Shown here one piece after another: positions 8,746-18,667 of a stretch of DNA of 64,000 nucleotides (positions are counted from its first letter, which is position 1; the number at the start of each line of letters is the position of its first letter). The notes below the pieces were generated by a model. It worked only from the letters and a program-made list of their open reading frames with translations, did no database searches and was not told the origin of the DNA. Origin of the DNA: Chryseobacterium capnotolerans. GTDB taxonomy: Bacteria > Bacteroidota > Bacteroidia > Flavobacteriales > Weeksellaceae. The stretch spans positions 687,001 to 751,000 of the forward strand of contig NZ_CP065589.1 in the NCBI RefSeq assembly GCF_021278965.1, written 5' to 3'. The position numbers were made by a program, and so were the translations under genes.

Positions 8746-8753
8746 TATCTTTG
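8746..8753 (+). promoter_or_regulatory. Promoter -7 element only four bases before a start codon
   Basis: TATCTTTG is a perfect TAnnTTTG element ending at 8753; the next ATG is at 8758. Transcription would begin at or within a few bases of that ATG. Confidence 0.75.
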
Positions 8754-8757
8754 CAGT

Positions 8758-9351
8758 ATGGTATTTCTCATTCTTGTTATCTTTTGGGCGTGTATATTTT
8801 CCCTGATTTTATATAAAGTAAAGTCGGGAAGAATGGCAAAATGGGCAAGACTGTTCCGTATTGTAACAGTAGTTTCTTCCATTTCAATTTTTACGTATTG
8901 GTTTATAAAGAAAAGTGCGGTGGCATTTGTTGATAATTCTGTAGGCCTACAGGTCATTAATAAACTTCCACAGGCTTTGGATTTTTATCTTATCAATGTC
9001 AATAAAGTTGATAATATCACGAAGCTTGAGCCTAAGCATATCGGGAAAGTACGTCCTGAATATTACAGGATAGAATATCTGAAAATGGATAAGTCTGATG
9101 AGTATTGGATTGTAGGGTATCTTGGAAAAAAGAATCTGGTATATTTCTCACAACATTCTGTTCCTAATAAGAATATCGATCAGATTGTAGAAGTGCAGAA
9201 TTATATCAATCAAAGCATGAAATTGTCTGATGCTGCTAAGAAGCAGGTTGATGCCTATAATTATGAAAATACAAAGCTGGGAATCTGGATTACATTAGAT
9301 TTTCTGCTTTTATTTCTCAATCTGGTATTGCTTCTGAAGAAAAATAAATAA
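8758..9351 (+). CDS. Hypothetical membrane protein, possibly leaderless
   Basis: A 197-residue protein with hydrophobic segments at about 1-19, 35-51 and 173-192, and a soluble middle domain of about 115 residues. This suggests two N-terminal and one C-terminal membrane spans with an exposed domain. I do not recognise the family. The start at 8758 is only four bases after a perfect -7 element, so the mRNA would have almost no leader and no room for a Shine-Dalgarno site. A later ATG (residue 26, MAKWARL) would drop the first membrane segment and is less likely. An inverted repeat followed by a T run downstream may end the transcript. Confidence 0.75.
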   Translation: MVFLILVIFWACIFSLILYKVKSGRMAKWARLFRIVTVVSSISIFTYWFIKKSAVAFVDNSVGLQVINKLPQALDFYLINVNKVDNITKLEPKHIGKVRPEYYRIEYLKMDKSDEYWIVGYLGKKNLVYFSQHSVPNKNIDQIVEVQNYINQSMKLSDAAKKQVDAYNYENTKLGIWITLDFLLLFLNLVLLLKKNK

Positions 9352-9370
9352 GAGCCCAATTATATAAATT

Positions 9371-9447
9371 CTCACAGATTTTGCTGATCTGGCAGATGAT
9401 TGTATGATATCAATCTGCTATATTTGCGAAATCTGCGAGAGTTTTTT
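9371..9447. repeat. Imperfect inverted repeat with AATCTGCGAGA theme, followed by T run
   Basis: 9371-9402 (CTCACAGATTTTGCTGATCT onward) and 9411-9439 (CAATCTGC to AATCTGCGAG) are imperfect reverse complements with an eight-base loop, then T's. The AGATTTGGCAGAT/ATCTGCGAGA wording is a pattern I associate with dispersed intergenic repeats in this group. Here it sits where a terminator for the gene at 8758 would be expected. Confidence 0.7.
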
Positions 9448-9449
9448 TA

Positions 9450-9679
9450 TTAAGGATAATCAAGAAGGTACATAATCTGTTCTTTAAACTCTTCAGGACA
9501 GCCTTTTATTAACTTATCTTTATTTTGTTTACTGATCTGGCAAGGTTCCAGCCATTCTGTTTTGTTGGAGTTCAGACTATGGTTGTCATACACTCTTTTT
9601 ATCGTGTGATCCTCATAGAAGGTATATTCATCTCCAAGCCAATTGCTCGAGATGCTGATTTTGCAAATTTCTTTTTCAT
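9450..9679 (-). CDS. Small hypothetical protein (one-base gap near 9672)
   Basis: The frame encodes EICKISISSNWLGDEYTF and continues through an acidic, Trp-containing sequence to a TAA at 9450. No ATG exists in that frame. However, ATGAAAAAG at 9679 would start MKKEICKISISSNWLG if its A run (9672-9676 on the plus strand as T's) had six bases and not five. The restored protein is 76 residues, soluble and of unknown family. The same A5-for-A6 defect occurs in several neighbouring genes, which supports this reading. The alternative TTG start at 9716 is weak. Confidence 0.55.
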
Positions 9680-9809
9680 GACATTTATTTTTTAAGTATG
9701 TCCTATTAATGAACAACAGAACATACTCTAATTTATAAATTTTTACGTTATGAAAAGTGATTTATTGCAATACAGCAGTAAATTAAAATTATTCCATTTA
9801 AAATTTTAA

Positions 9810-10700
9810 CTAAAATAAGGTTCCAGTACTTTCAGTGGCCATTTTGGGAATATGAAGGTCAGTTTTCCACTCTTCATTCATTTTTTTGATGAAGTAAGCA
9901 GAAAGGAGAGGGGAAGCTTTTTCAATGTTCTGGTGAACGAAGAAATAGAGATTCTGAAGACCTTCTTTTTTCCATTGGGTAAGATGTTTTAACCAATCAT
10001 CCAGTCTTTCATAATCACTCTCTGCATTGGCTCCTACATATCGTATAAACGCATTGGGAGTAGTAAGGCGCATGTGAAGCATATCTCTTCTTCCGGCAGT
10101 ATCTACAATGATATTGGTGATATTGTAAGCTTCAAACAGCTCACAGGTTGTATTCAGGATTTCTTCATTGGTAAACCATTCCGTATTTCTAAGCTCTATA
10201 GCAAGAGGAACTTCTTTAGGCCATTCTTTTACAAATTTTTCCAATCTGTCGTAATCTTTTGGCTTAAAGTTATCATGAAGCTGAAGGAAAGCCATTCCCA
10301 TTTTTTCATCAAAATTGATAACAGCAGAAGCAAAATGAGTAACAGGATCTATAACGTCTATGAGCCTTCTGAAATGAGAAACGGTATTGGTGATCTTAGG
10401 GAAGAATTTAAAGTTTTCGGGAGTTTTTTCCTTCCATGTTTTTACCTGATCCGGGGTAGGCATTCCGTAAAAGGTTGCATTGAGTTCGATGGAATTAAAT
10501 TGGGTGGCATAATAGGTCAACTCATCTTTGGTTCCTTTAGGATAAAATCCTTTAAGATCTGTTTTGTTCCATTTGGCACATCCGATCGAAATATTTTCCA
10601 GTCCTTTTTTATTAAGGCTCAAAATTTCCTTGGTTCTGGAATGATCTTTGGGAAGGGTGAAGTCTATTTTTGAAGGGTCTTCTACTTGTCCGAATTTCAT
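9810..10700 (-). CDS. DUF72 (YecE-like) protein
   Basis: A 296-residue soluble protein of the DUF72 TIM-barrel family. ISIGCAKWNKTDLKGFYPKG (about residues 37-56), the FNSIELNATFYGMP motif (67-80), FKFFPKITNTVSH (98-110) and the LAIELRN strand followed by WF are characteristic. The family is widespread and has no established enzymatic activity. The first 35 residues form an extension seen in flavobacterial members. The ATG at 10700 is followed by MKFGQVEDPSKIDF. The gene stands alone and diverges from the TonB receptor. Confidence 0.9.
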   Translation of the reverse strand: MKFGQVEDPSKIDFTLPKDHSRTKEILSLNKKGLENISIGCAKWNKTDLKGFYPKGTKDELTYYATQFNSIELNATFYGMPTPDQVKTWKEKTPENFKFFPKITNTVSHFRRLIDVIDPVTHFASAVINFDEKMGMAFLQLHDNFKPKDYDRLEKFVKEWPKEVPLAIELRNTEWFTNEEILNTTCELFEAYNITNIIVDTAGRRDMLHMRLTTPNAFIRYVGANAESDYERLDDWLKHLTQWKKEGLQNLYFFVHQNIEKASPLLSAYFIKKMNEEWKTDLHIPKMATESTGTLF

Positions 10701-10872
10701 ATTAAGCTGTTTTAATGTTTAAAATTAAGCATTTTTTTGCTGTGATTTTCATAGAAAGAATATAAAATGCGGGAACAGATGATGATGGATATTAAGTTTT
10801 TTTTAAGGAAATATTAAACTTTATGTTACGCAATGTTAATTCTATGTTACCATACTTCATTTTTCCCCGATC

Positions 10873-10880
10873 TAATTTTG
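10873..10880 (+). promoter_or_regulatory. Promoter -7 element of the TonB-dependent receptor gene
   Basis: TAATTTTG fits TAnnTTTG and lies 25 bases before the ATG at 10906. Confidence 0.65.
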
Positions 10881-10905
10881 TGACAAGTTTTGTAGCATTA
10901 AAAAT

Positions 10906-13900
10906 ATGAAGAAAAAAATTGATCTGTGCTTTTGCTTTGTTATCTTTTGGATTCGCATTCTCACAGGAAACCAGCTCTAGAATTTTTGGAAGACTAAAAG
11001 GAATTTCTTCTGAAGTTACGGTAAAGATCGTGCATGTCCCTACCAATAGTACCTTTGAAACCAAAAGTAATAATAAAGGGCAGTTTAGCTTAGATAATCT
11101 TCAGCCGGGAGGTCCTTATAAATTGGAAATATCTGACGGGTCACAGGTTATTTATGAAAATCCTAATTTACAGCTTTCATTAGGAAGTAATGATCTTCCC
11201 GTGGTAGAAATTGGAAACAAAGAGAAGACCATTGATGAAGTGAAGATCACTTCTAAAAAAACAGTTGTAAAAAACGGAGTTGGGATCAGTCAGGCACAGA
11301 TTTCAGGGCTTCCTAATATCAACCGTGGAATTCAGGATGTTACCAAATTAGTTCCTCAAAGTGCCAATAATTCTTTTAATGGTACCAATTTCCGTTATAA
11401 CAACGTTACGATTGATGGTTCCATCAACAACGATGCAATTGGTTTCAGCCCCTCTTTGGGAGGACAGACAGGAACGTCAGGGATGCCGGGAAGCAGTACG
11501 CGTTCCAATTCGATCAGTTTGGATGCTATTCAGGATGTACAGGTGTATATCGCTCCTTATGATGTAAAGCTTGGAAATTTTCTTGGCGGAAGTATCAATG
11601 CGGTGACCCGAAGCGGAAGTAATGATGTAACTGGTTCATTGTATGTGTATGGAAGAAATGCAGCGATCACAGGAAGAAACAGAGTGGGGGATAATTCTAA
11701 AATGCCAAGTGACTTCTCAGATTTTATTTATGGTGGAAGAGTAGGGCTGCCGGTAGTGAGGGATAAAGTGTTTTTATTTACAAACCTGGAGTATACGAAA
11801 AGGGTAGACCCCATATTTTATAATGCAAACGATCCTAATGCCCTGATTGATGAGTCTACAGCACAAAAAATATCAGATTTTGTACAAAAGAAATACGGGT
11901 TCAATGTGGGAAGTTTTAATGGATACAATAACTTTTCTGAAAGTGCTAAGCTTTTTAATAAGTTAGATTGGAAGATCAATGATAAGCATACTTTATCTAT
12001 CAAAAATAATACGGTCTTTTCTCAGGCATCCAACCTTGAAAGAGATGGTGCTAATTTCAGGTTTTCAAGTATGGATTTTGTTCAGAAAAATACAGCATCC
12101 ACAACTACACTTGAGTTGAAAAGCCGTTTTAATGATAAATGGAATAACAATTTGGTGGTTGGGTATTCTTCTATTCATGATTATAGAGATCCAACTTCTG
12201 GTAATGCGATGTTTCCACAAGTTGAAATTACTCATAACGGTGGAACTATTCTGTTAGGGAATGATAGGGAAGCCACTGTTTTCAACATGAAGCAGAAGAC
12301 TTTCGAAATTACAGATAACTTAACTTATAAAACAGGGAATCATACTTTCTTACTGGGAACTCACAATGAGCTATATAATATCAACTATGGCTTTGTAAAT
12401 GCTTTGAACGGAAGAATATCTTATAAATCATTAAACGATTTTTATAATGGTACTCCTGCAAGAGTAAGAGGAACTTATCCTTTTGGCGGGAACAGCAGAG
12501 AGGATCTTTTTGACAATCCGTATGCTCAATATAAAGTAAACCTTCTTTCCTTATATCTGCAGGATGAGATCAATTGGGGAAGAGTGAGACTTTCGCCAGG
12601 GGTAAGAGTAGATTATACAGATCTACCTAATAAGCCACAGCTAAGTCCATTGGTGAATCAATCTCCTCAGGATCCTAATTTAGGAAATACTTATAGCTAT
12701 ACCCCGTTGAGCCAGTTGACCAACAGTTATCTTAACAAACCAACATTATCTCCAAGGCTTGGATTTACCATTGATGTTACAGAAGACAGATCTGTGGTAT
12801 TAAGAGGAGGTTCAGGTATTTTTGTAGGAAGAATTCCGTTTGCGTGGTTAGGATATGCTTATTATAATGATGGAGTTGGTTTTGGAAGTTATGATATCAA
12901 TGGGCCAACAACATCACAGATTGCACAGTATGGGGATCCATTGGTAGGAACTAATCTTCCGAATTGGCAGAATCCAACCAAAGACCCAAAGGCATCTAAA
13001 GTACAGGTTGACCTTATTGATAACAATTTTAAAATGCCAAGAGTTTGGAGAAGTTCTCTGGCATTGGATTATACTGTTGCCGGATATAAATTGACTTTGG
13101 AAGGTATTTATACGAAAGTACTTTATGATCTGAAATTCCAGCAGGTGAATAAAACAGATAATGTAACGTATTACAGTTATGATGTGAATCATGAAATGCC
13201 AATTTACACAACCAATATCAATAGTAAGTTCTCTAATGCCTACCTTTTATCCAATACAAAGGAAGGATATCGTTACAACCTGACCGCTCAGATTTCAAAA
13301 TCATATCATTTCGGATTTAATTTCTTTGCAGCCTATACGTATGGTGACGCGAAAGATATTACGAACGGTATCAGAAACTCAATGGAAAGTAACTGGCAGA
13401 TGAATCAATCGCTGACACCCAATGATCCTAAACTGACAACTTCTAATTTTGCCATCAAAAACAGAATCGTAGCTAATCTTGGATATGCGTTTAATATTTC
13501 CAAATCCAATAAGTTATATACCAATGTATATTTTAATGCACAATCAGGAAATCCTTTTTCATGGGGATTTGTAAACAGTACGATTGCCAATACGGGACAA
13601 GCCGCAGGTCTTGCTTATATCTTTAAAGATGCTGCTGAAGCTGCAAAATATATTGTTCCTATAAAAGATGGATCAGGAAATATAGTGGTAAGTGCCCAGC
13701 AGCAGGTTGCTGATTATGAGAACTTCGTTAATAATAATGATTATCTGAAATCAAGAAGAGGAAAGTTTACGGAAAGGAATGGTGATACAACACCTTGGAA
13801 TATTCAGGCAGATATCAGAATCATGGATGAGATCAGACTGAGTGAAAAATCTAAAAATACTATTCAGATCTCTTTAAGTATCATCAATTTCACAAACTTA

Positions 13901-14110
13901 TTGAATAAGGATTGGGGTAAAGTGTACTTTGTACCAAATACATTCAATTCTACAGCAAGTGTAGGGCTTACCAAAGCTGGAAATATCGCATCAGGGCAGC
14001 CATCAGCCGGAGACCCTACTTATAACTTCAAAACACCGGGCCCTGCTTATACCATCGATCAGTTTGCTTCAAGGTTTCAAGCTCAGCTGGGGGTGAGATA
14101 TAATTTTTAA
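10906..14110 (+). CDS. TonB-dependent receptor, Oar-like (one extra base near 10912)
   Basis: Outer-membrane active transporter. The ATG at 10906 would encode MKKKLICAFALLSFGFAFSQ, a perfect signal peptide, but the A run 10912-10918 has seven A's where six are needed. The rest of the gene is in the other frame. The restored length is 1067 residues. A carboxypeptidase-regulatory-like domain comes first (about 20-110), then a plug domain (about 120-240, with ISGLPNINRGIQDVTKLVPQ and DGSINNDAIGF), then a long beta-barrel ending in the aromatic GVRYNF needed for BAM recognition. Oar-type proteins lack a known ligand. No SusD partner is adjacent, so a glycan-uptake role is not supported. Confidence 0.93.
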
Positions 14111-14137
14111 TTACTCTTTTTTACTATACTTCTTTCA

Positions 14138-14167
14138 AAGGTTCGGATTTTCTTTCCGGGCCTTTTT
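14138..14167 (+). terminator. Terminator of the TonB receptor gene
   Basis: Stem AAGGTTCGG / CCGGGCCTT (with G-T pairs) around a short loop, followed by T's, 28 bases after the stop codon. Confidence 0.7.
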
Positions 14168-14183
14168 GCTGTGTAAAATAAAA

Positions 14184-14229
14184 GAAGAAATAATATGACT
14201 TCTTACAGGCTGAGACATATTATTTCTTC
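14184..14229. repeat. Long hairpin between convergent genes
   Basis: A 14-bp perfect inverted repeat, GAAGAAATAATATG (14184-14197) with its reverse complement (14216-14229), separated by an 18-base loop. It lies between the TonB receptor and the leftward surface protein gene and probably serves as terminator for the latter, although the loop is long for an ordinary terminator. Confidence 0.7.
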
Positions 14230-14261
14230 CATTCCACTAAAAAAAAACTTTTTTTGATCAC

Positions 14262-15830
14262 TTATTTTATCGTTTGTGTAACCATTCTGTTTGAAATGGC
14301 TGAATAGGTACAGCCAGTCGTTTTTAGATTAACCGTAATGGTAGCCGGAACAGACCGATAAGCAGTGTCACCATAAGGTTCAACAATTTTACCATTTGAA
14401 TCCTTCACTGTTCTTCCTTTTACTGTATAAGTCATTGTTGCTGTTCCAGTAAATGCGCCTGAAGGGCTAAATGTGACAATACCAGTTGATTTGTTGTAGG
14501 TCCATGTTCCTTGACTAGTTGTTTTTTTACGGTACAATGTAAGATCTGTATCACTGGTCTTTGTAAAACTGAATGTTGAATAATCAATATTGGTATTACT
14601 TCCAGTGGGTGGAGTTGTAATGCTGATAGGACCTTTATAAGCTATATCATTATTGAAAACCGGGATATTAACAGGTTGAAACTTACATGTAGAAGCTATG
14701 TCATCATTTGTTACCGCTGAATAAGGAAGGGTTAATTTCACATTTCGGATAATATGCTGCTGGAATGCTGCTCCTGTAGAGGCAGCAAAGCCTAACTTTA
14801 AAAAAGCTGGAGTTGTTGCATTAAGTGTCTGGGGAGTTGCAGTTCCTTCCACATCCGAAGTATTAAAATCAGTAGTTTGAGGATTGGCATTTTCTGTATA
14901 AGGTATTGACGTCTTATAATGATAATAGTTGATGATATTAACAGGTGTTCCGTTTTGTGTTGTCTGAATATCAACTTTTATATCAAATCCGTCTGTGGTG
15001 GTACTGCTTATAAAATGAGGAATCAGGTCAAGATATACTTTTCTGAATTCTCCGGCATTATTTCTAAGATCAAATACTGAAGAAAGAGTATTGGTGGTTG
15101 CCAAGTAGCTTCTGTCAGTTTGTAATACCCTGCCTACAGTTCCCGAATTGCTTAATGTAGATCGCGTAATCAGAACGGGATATCCTGTAAAACCATCTCC
15201 TAGTCCTGTTGTATTGATTGCAGCACCTCTTGCACCCCTTAAGGTTACATGGCTTGTCGGTTGAGACCAGGTTACTCCTGCAATTCCATTTACCCTTGAT
15301 TCACCCTGAAAACGCTTTGATTTAAAATTCCCAAACTCATCCAGGGCAATGCCTAGATAAGCGGATGATAAACCTTGCTTTCTTTGGCTGGCGTAGGTAT
15401 TCTGTGCTCTGTTATATGAATATCCAAGGCCTGCTCCCGGAGCACCAATTGTAGGGCTTGTTACTGCACCGTCATATAGGAAAAAGGATAAACCGTCTCC
15501 ATAAGTACCACTCAAGGGAGTTCCGTTTTTCATATCATATTCAAACTCAACATGAAGTCCGTTTACGGAAGTAAAAGTCCTGCCATTGATAAATAATCCT
15601 CCAAACTGCCCTGAGCTTGCCGGAGTAAGCTGTACTCCTGTAGAAGTATGTGACGCGTTTCCCTGTATTGTAAGCTCAGAAGCTGAAGAGGCATTCATAA
15701 GCGAATTGGAATAGGAATAAAACCCATAGATACTTGCTACTTCGGTACTGTCTGTCTGTGCATACATAAAGTTTGTAAGCAGTGCGAAAATGAGGCTCAT
15801 CAAAGACAGCCTTTTAAAATTCTTTTTCAT
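14262..15830 (-). CDS. Secreted surface protein with legume-lectin-like domain
   Basis: A 522-residue exported protein. Residues 1-25 form a signal peptide (LLTNFMYAQ). Residues about 40-350 resemble bacterial L-type (legume-lectin-like) domains: GLHVEFEYDM, GDGLSFFLYDG, GLGYSYNR, AYLGIALDEFGNF and VYLDLIP are typical strands. After about residue 375, VNIPVFNNDIAYKGPISI and TGIVTFSPSGAFTGTATMTYTV match Ig-like repeats of surface adhesins. A ligand or adhesive role is inferred. No C-terminal type IX sorting domain was recognised. It starts six bases after the stop of the upstream gene, so the two form an operon. Confidence 0.75.
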   Translation of the reverse strand: MKKNFKRLSLMSLIFALLTNFMYAQTDSTEVASIYGFYSYSNSLMNASSASELTIQGNASHTSTGVQLTPASSGQFGGLFINGRTFTSVNGLHVEFEYDMKNGTPLSGTYGDGLSFFLYDGAVTSPTIGAPGAGLGYSYNRAQNTYASQRKQGLSSAYLGIALDEFGNFKSKRFQGESRVNGIAGVTWSQPTSHVTLRGARGAAINTTGLGDGFTGYPVLITRSTLSNSGTVGRVLQTDRSYLATTNTLSSVFDLRNNAGEFRKVYLDLIPHFISSTTTDGFDIKVDIQTTQNGTPVNIINYYHYKTSIPYTENANPQTTDFNTSDVEGTATPQTLNATTPAFLKLGFAASTGAAFQQHIIRNVKLTLPYSAVTNDDIASTCKFQPVNIPVFNNDIAYKGPISITTPPTGSNTNIDYSTFSFTKTSDTDLTLYRKKTTSQGTWTYNKSTGIVTFSPSGAFTGTATMTYTVKGRTVKDSNGKIVEPYGDTAYRSVPATITVNLKTTGCTYSAISNRMVTQTIK

Positions 15831-15836
15831 GACTGC

Positions 15837-16409
15837 CTATTTTACAACAAATACGATGTTAATGAAAGATGCTGAAGTCGCATTTGATAAAACATCATAA
15901 TTCAATATACCTGTGCTGCTGACGCTGTTTATTTTAAAAACAGAAGTGTCATAGCCCGTTACATAATAATATAAATCTGTTGCATTGGGAAAAAAAGGAA
16001 TTGAAGCCGGAGCAGATGTACTTCTGGCATTTGCCGGGACATTCGAGAACTGGTTTTTATATAATGTATACAGATCTTTCGTTTGGCCTGTTGAAGTTGT
16101 TGTGGTGTCAAAAACGATACTCGGCATGTAAAAAAACTTAGATACATACGGAGAAAGGCATGTCCAATCAGGAGTTGCAGGAGTTCCTACATTTTGGCTG
16201 ATACATTTTTTGTTGGTATCAAAAATAATGAGTCCTGTAGCTGGATTGGTAATAGAGGTTAGATTGCTGATTCTTGGTAGAAGTACACCCTTGGAAGTAC
16301 TTGTAACATCTAACGCTGCGCTCTGATCAGGAGTTGTGGTATTAATTCCTACTTGTGCATAGAAAGTAATACTGGCCATTGCCATCATTAGGGTAATAAC
16401 TTTGTTCAT
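15837..16409 (-). CDS. Secreted protein with VGINTTTP signature
   Basis: A 190-residue exported protein: signal peptide (MNKVITLMMAMASITFYAQ) followed at once by VGINTTTPDQSAALDV and GVLLPRISNLTSI. This N-terminal module (VGINTxxP...LDV...GxLlPR) is frequent in Bacteroidota surface proteins, and the gene at 53921 in this window shares it. The remainder is Thr/Ser/Ala-rich and predicted beta-stranded. Its function is unknown. It is the first gene of a two-gene leftward operon with the lectin-like protein. A candidate -7 element (TACATTTG on the minus strand, 16727-16734) would give a leader of about 310 bases. Confidence 0.75.
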   Translation of the reverse strand: MNKVITLMMAMASITFYAQVGINTTTPDQSAALDVTSTSKGVLLPRISNLTSITNPATGLIIFDTNKKCISQNVGTPATPDWTCLSPYVSKFFYMPSIVFDTTTTSTGQTKDLYTLYKNQFSNVPANARSTSAPASIPFFPNATDLYYYVTGYDTSVFKINSVSSTGILNYDVLSNATSASFINIVFVVK

Positions 16410-16895
16410 TTCGAAATAATTGTTTGTGTTTATATTGTAGCAATTTTTGCTAAGCGTAATGAGGTAGTCTGATTTTTTTTGTGTTTTTAAATTAAAGGGA
16501 GAATTAGAACACCCTATACCGTGTTGTATTGATAATGTATTTTTTTCTCTTTTATATTGTGTTTTTTAAAAATAATAACCTGTTTCTCAATTACCAAAAG
16601 AGGCTTGTTTATTAATTTAAACTTAATCTTAATACAATCTTTGTTTCGTATTAAATTTATGTTCAATAATAAGCCTGATTGTTGGTATTTTATTTATTAA
16701 AAAATAATTTATTTGGTTTTTCTTTAACAAATGTAAATAAAATTACTTTATATTGATAATTGAAAATCAGTAATATTAGTAATTGATTCACTATTTGGAG
16801 AGTGAAGGACTGATATTTTCAGTATTAATAGATGATTTAATAAAAATAAGTTTTTAAAACCTAAATGTTAAATTTTTGTTAAATTTTAAATATAA
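16410..16895. other. Gene-free AT-rich region
   Basis: No coding frame or RNA gene is recognised. The stretch is very AT-rich and should hold the leader and promoter of the leftward surface-protein operon. The only TAnnTTTG match I see on that strand is at 16727-16734. Confidence 0.6.
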
Positions 16896-16923
16896 TAAAA
16901 AAGCACACCCAAAAGGGTGTGCT
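16896..16923 (-). terminator. Terminator of nrdA
   Basis: A nine-base-pair perfect stem AGCACACCC/GGGTGTGCT (16902-16910 with 16915-16923) and, on the minus strand, a T run immediately after it, 30 bases past the nrdA stop. Confidence 0.88.
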
Positions 16924-16952
16924 CCACTATATAGTGCGTTTATTATTTGATC

Positions 16953-18611
16953 TTATGCTTCGCAGCTTGAACAAGATACAAAGTTCACCATCATTTCTTT
17001 TGAAACAGAAGAACTTCTTTGGTAGTAAAGAGTTTTTACTCCTTTTTTCCAAGCTTCAATATATAAATAGTTTACATCTTTTACAGGCATTGTAGATGGG
17101 ATCTGAAGGTTCAGAGACTGTGCCTGGTCAATGTATTGCTGTCTTTGTGCAGCCTGAGAAATAATCTCCATTGGAGAGATTTCTTTGAATGTTTTGAATA
17201 CTGCCTTTTCTTCAGGAGTAAGTTCATTCAGATGTTGTACAGAACCGTGATTCAACATGATCGTTCTCCATGTTTCCTCGTTATCTAATCCTTTTTCTTT
17301 TAATAGTTTTGCCAGGTATTTATTCTTACGCATAAAGTTTCCTTTAGCAAGACCTGCTTTATAATAGTTAGAAGAGAAAGGCTCAATTCCAGGAGAAGTC
17401 TGTCCTAAGATCGCAGAACTTGAAGTGGTAGGAGCAATAGCCATGGTAGTGGTATTTCTTAATCCATATCCTTTCAGTACATCTGGTTCACCGTAGATGT
17501 TAGCCAATTCTCTTGAAGCCTGCTCAGCCTGTTCTTTGATATGTCTGAATGCTCTTGCATTGAACTGAGTCGCCTCAAAGCTTTCAAATGGAATCATGTT
17601 TTTCTGTAAGTAAGAATGGTATCCTAGAACTCCTAATCCAAGAGCTCTGTGACGCATTGCAAAGTTTCTTGCCCCTTGTAAGTAGTAGTTTCCTTCAGTC
17701 TTGTCGATAAATTCAGATAATACAGCATCCAGGAAGTAAACGGCTAATTTAACAGCATCCGTATCTTTCCACTCATCATACAGTTCAAGGTTCATGGAAG
17801 ACAGACAGCAGATAAATGACTCTTCCATGGTAGAAGGAAGCATGATTTCAGAACAAAGGTTACTTGCGTTTACCGTCATTCCAAGGTCTTTATATACCTG
17901 TGGTTTGTTTCTGTTTACGTTATCGGTAAAGAAAATGTAAGGAAGGCCTTTTTGCTGGCGGCTTTCCAATACTCTTGCCCAAACTTTACGTTTCTCCATA
18001 TCACCATCAATCATATCCTGCATCCAGTAATCCGGAACACATACTCCGGTGAACAGGTTTTGAATCGGGCTGCCGATATCTTTAATAGATAAAAATTCTT
18101 CAATATCTCCGTGGTCAATATCTAAGTAAGCAGCAAAAGCTCCTCTTCTTACCCCTCCCTGAGAAACAACATCCATTGCAGTGTCAAAAAGCTTCATGAA
18201 AGAAACTGCTCCGGAAGATTTTCCGTTATCTGTTACAGCGGTACCTCTGTTTCTAAGTTCTCCAAAATATCCTGAAGTTCCTCCTCCGATTTTTGTCTGC
18301 ATGATCACCTCACCCATCTTATGAGTAATTCCTTCAATGCTGTCCGGAATGTGAGCGTTGAAACAAGAGATAGGAAGACCTCTCTCTGTTCCCATATTAG
18401 CCCATACAGGAGAAGAGAAACTGATCCATCCTTTTGTGATCATTTCTTTGAAAGCTGGCTGAAGTTCTGGTTTGTATAACCTTTTCGCAGCAGCAGTAGT
18501 AATTCTGTCGATAGCTCCGTCTACCGTTTCACCTTTCAACAGATATCCTCTGTTCAGCATCTGCTCAGACTCTTCATTGAGCCACCATATATTTGAATTT
18601 TGCTCTTCCAT
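16953..18611 (-). CDS. nrdA: Ribonucleoside-diphosphate reductase subunit alpha, class I
   Basis: Large catalytic subunit that reduces ribonucleotides to deoxyribonucleotides with radical transfer from NrdB. Residues 69-90 (SFSSPVWANMGTERGLPISC) carry the first active-site Cys. NASNLCSEIMLP has the Asn-Cys-Glu catalytic set, FICCLSSMNL the partner Cys, and YQRSSSVSKEM near the C-terminus the radical-transfer region. The redox-active tail is VSCSSCEA. At 552 residues it is shorter than E. coli NrdA (about 760) and has no N-terminal ATP-cone domain, so overall-activity control by dATP is not expected from this subunit. It is last in a leftward nrdB-ABM-nrdA group. Confidence 0.95.
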   Translation of the reverse strand: MEEQNSNIWWLNEESEQMLNRGYLLKGETVDGAIDRITTAAAKRLYKPELQPAFKEMITKGWISFSSPVWANMGTERGLPISCFNAHIPDSIEGITHKMGEVIMQTKIGGGTSGYFGELRNRGTAVTDNGKSSGAVSFMKLFDTAMDVVSQGGVRRGAFAAYLDIDHGDIEEFLSIKDIGSPIQNLFTGVCVPDYWMQDMIDGDMEKRKVWARVLESRQQKGLPYIFFTDNVNRNKPQVYKDLGMTVNASNLCSEIMLPSTMEESFICCLSSMNLELYDEWKDTDAVKLAVYFLDAVLSEFIDKTEGNYYLQGARNFAMRHRALGLGVLGYHSYLQKNMIPFESFEATQFNARAFRHIKEQAEQASRELANIYGEPDVLKGYGLRNTTTMAIAPTTSSSAILGQTSPGIEPFSSNYYKAGLAKGNFMRKNKYLAKLLKEKGLDNEETWRTIMLNHGSVQHLNELTPEEKAVFKTFKEISPMEIISQAAQRQQYIDQAQSLNLQIPSTMPVKDVNYLYIEAWKKGVKTLYYQRSSSVSKEMMVNFVSCSSCEA

Positions 18612-18667
18612 AGATGTTATATTTTCGAATTCCGGAATGAGGCTGTCACTCCGGAATCTTGTTTTTT

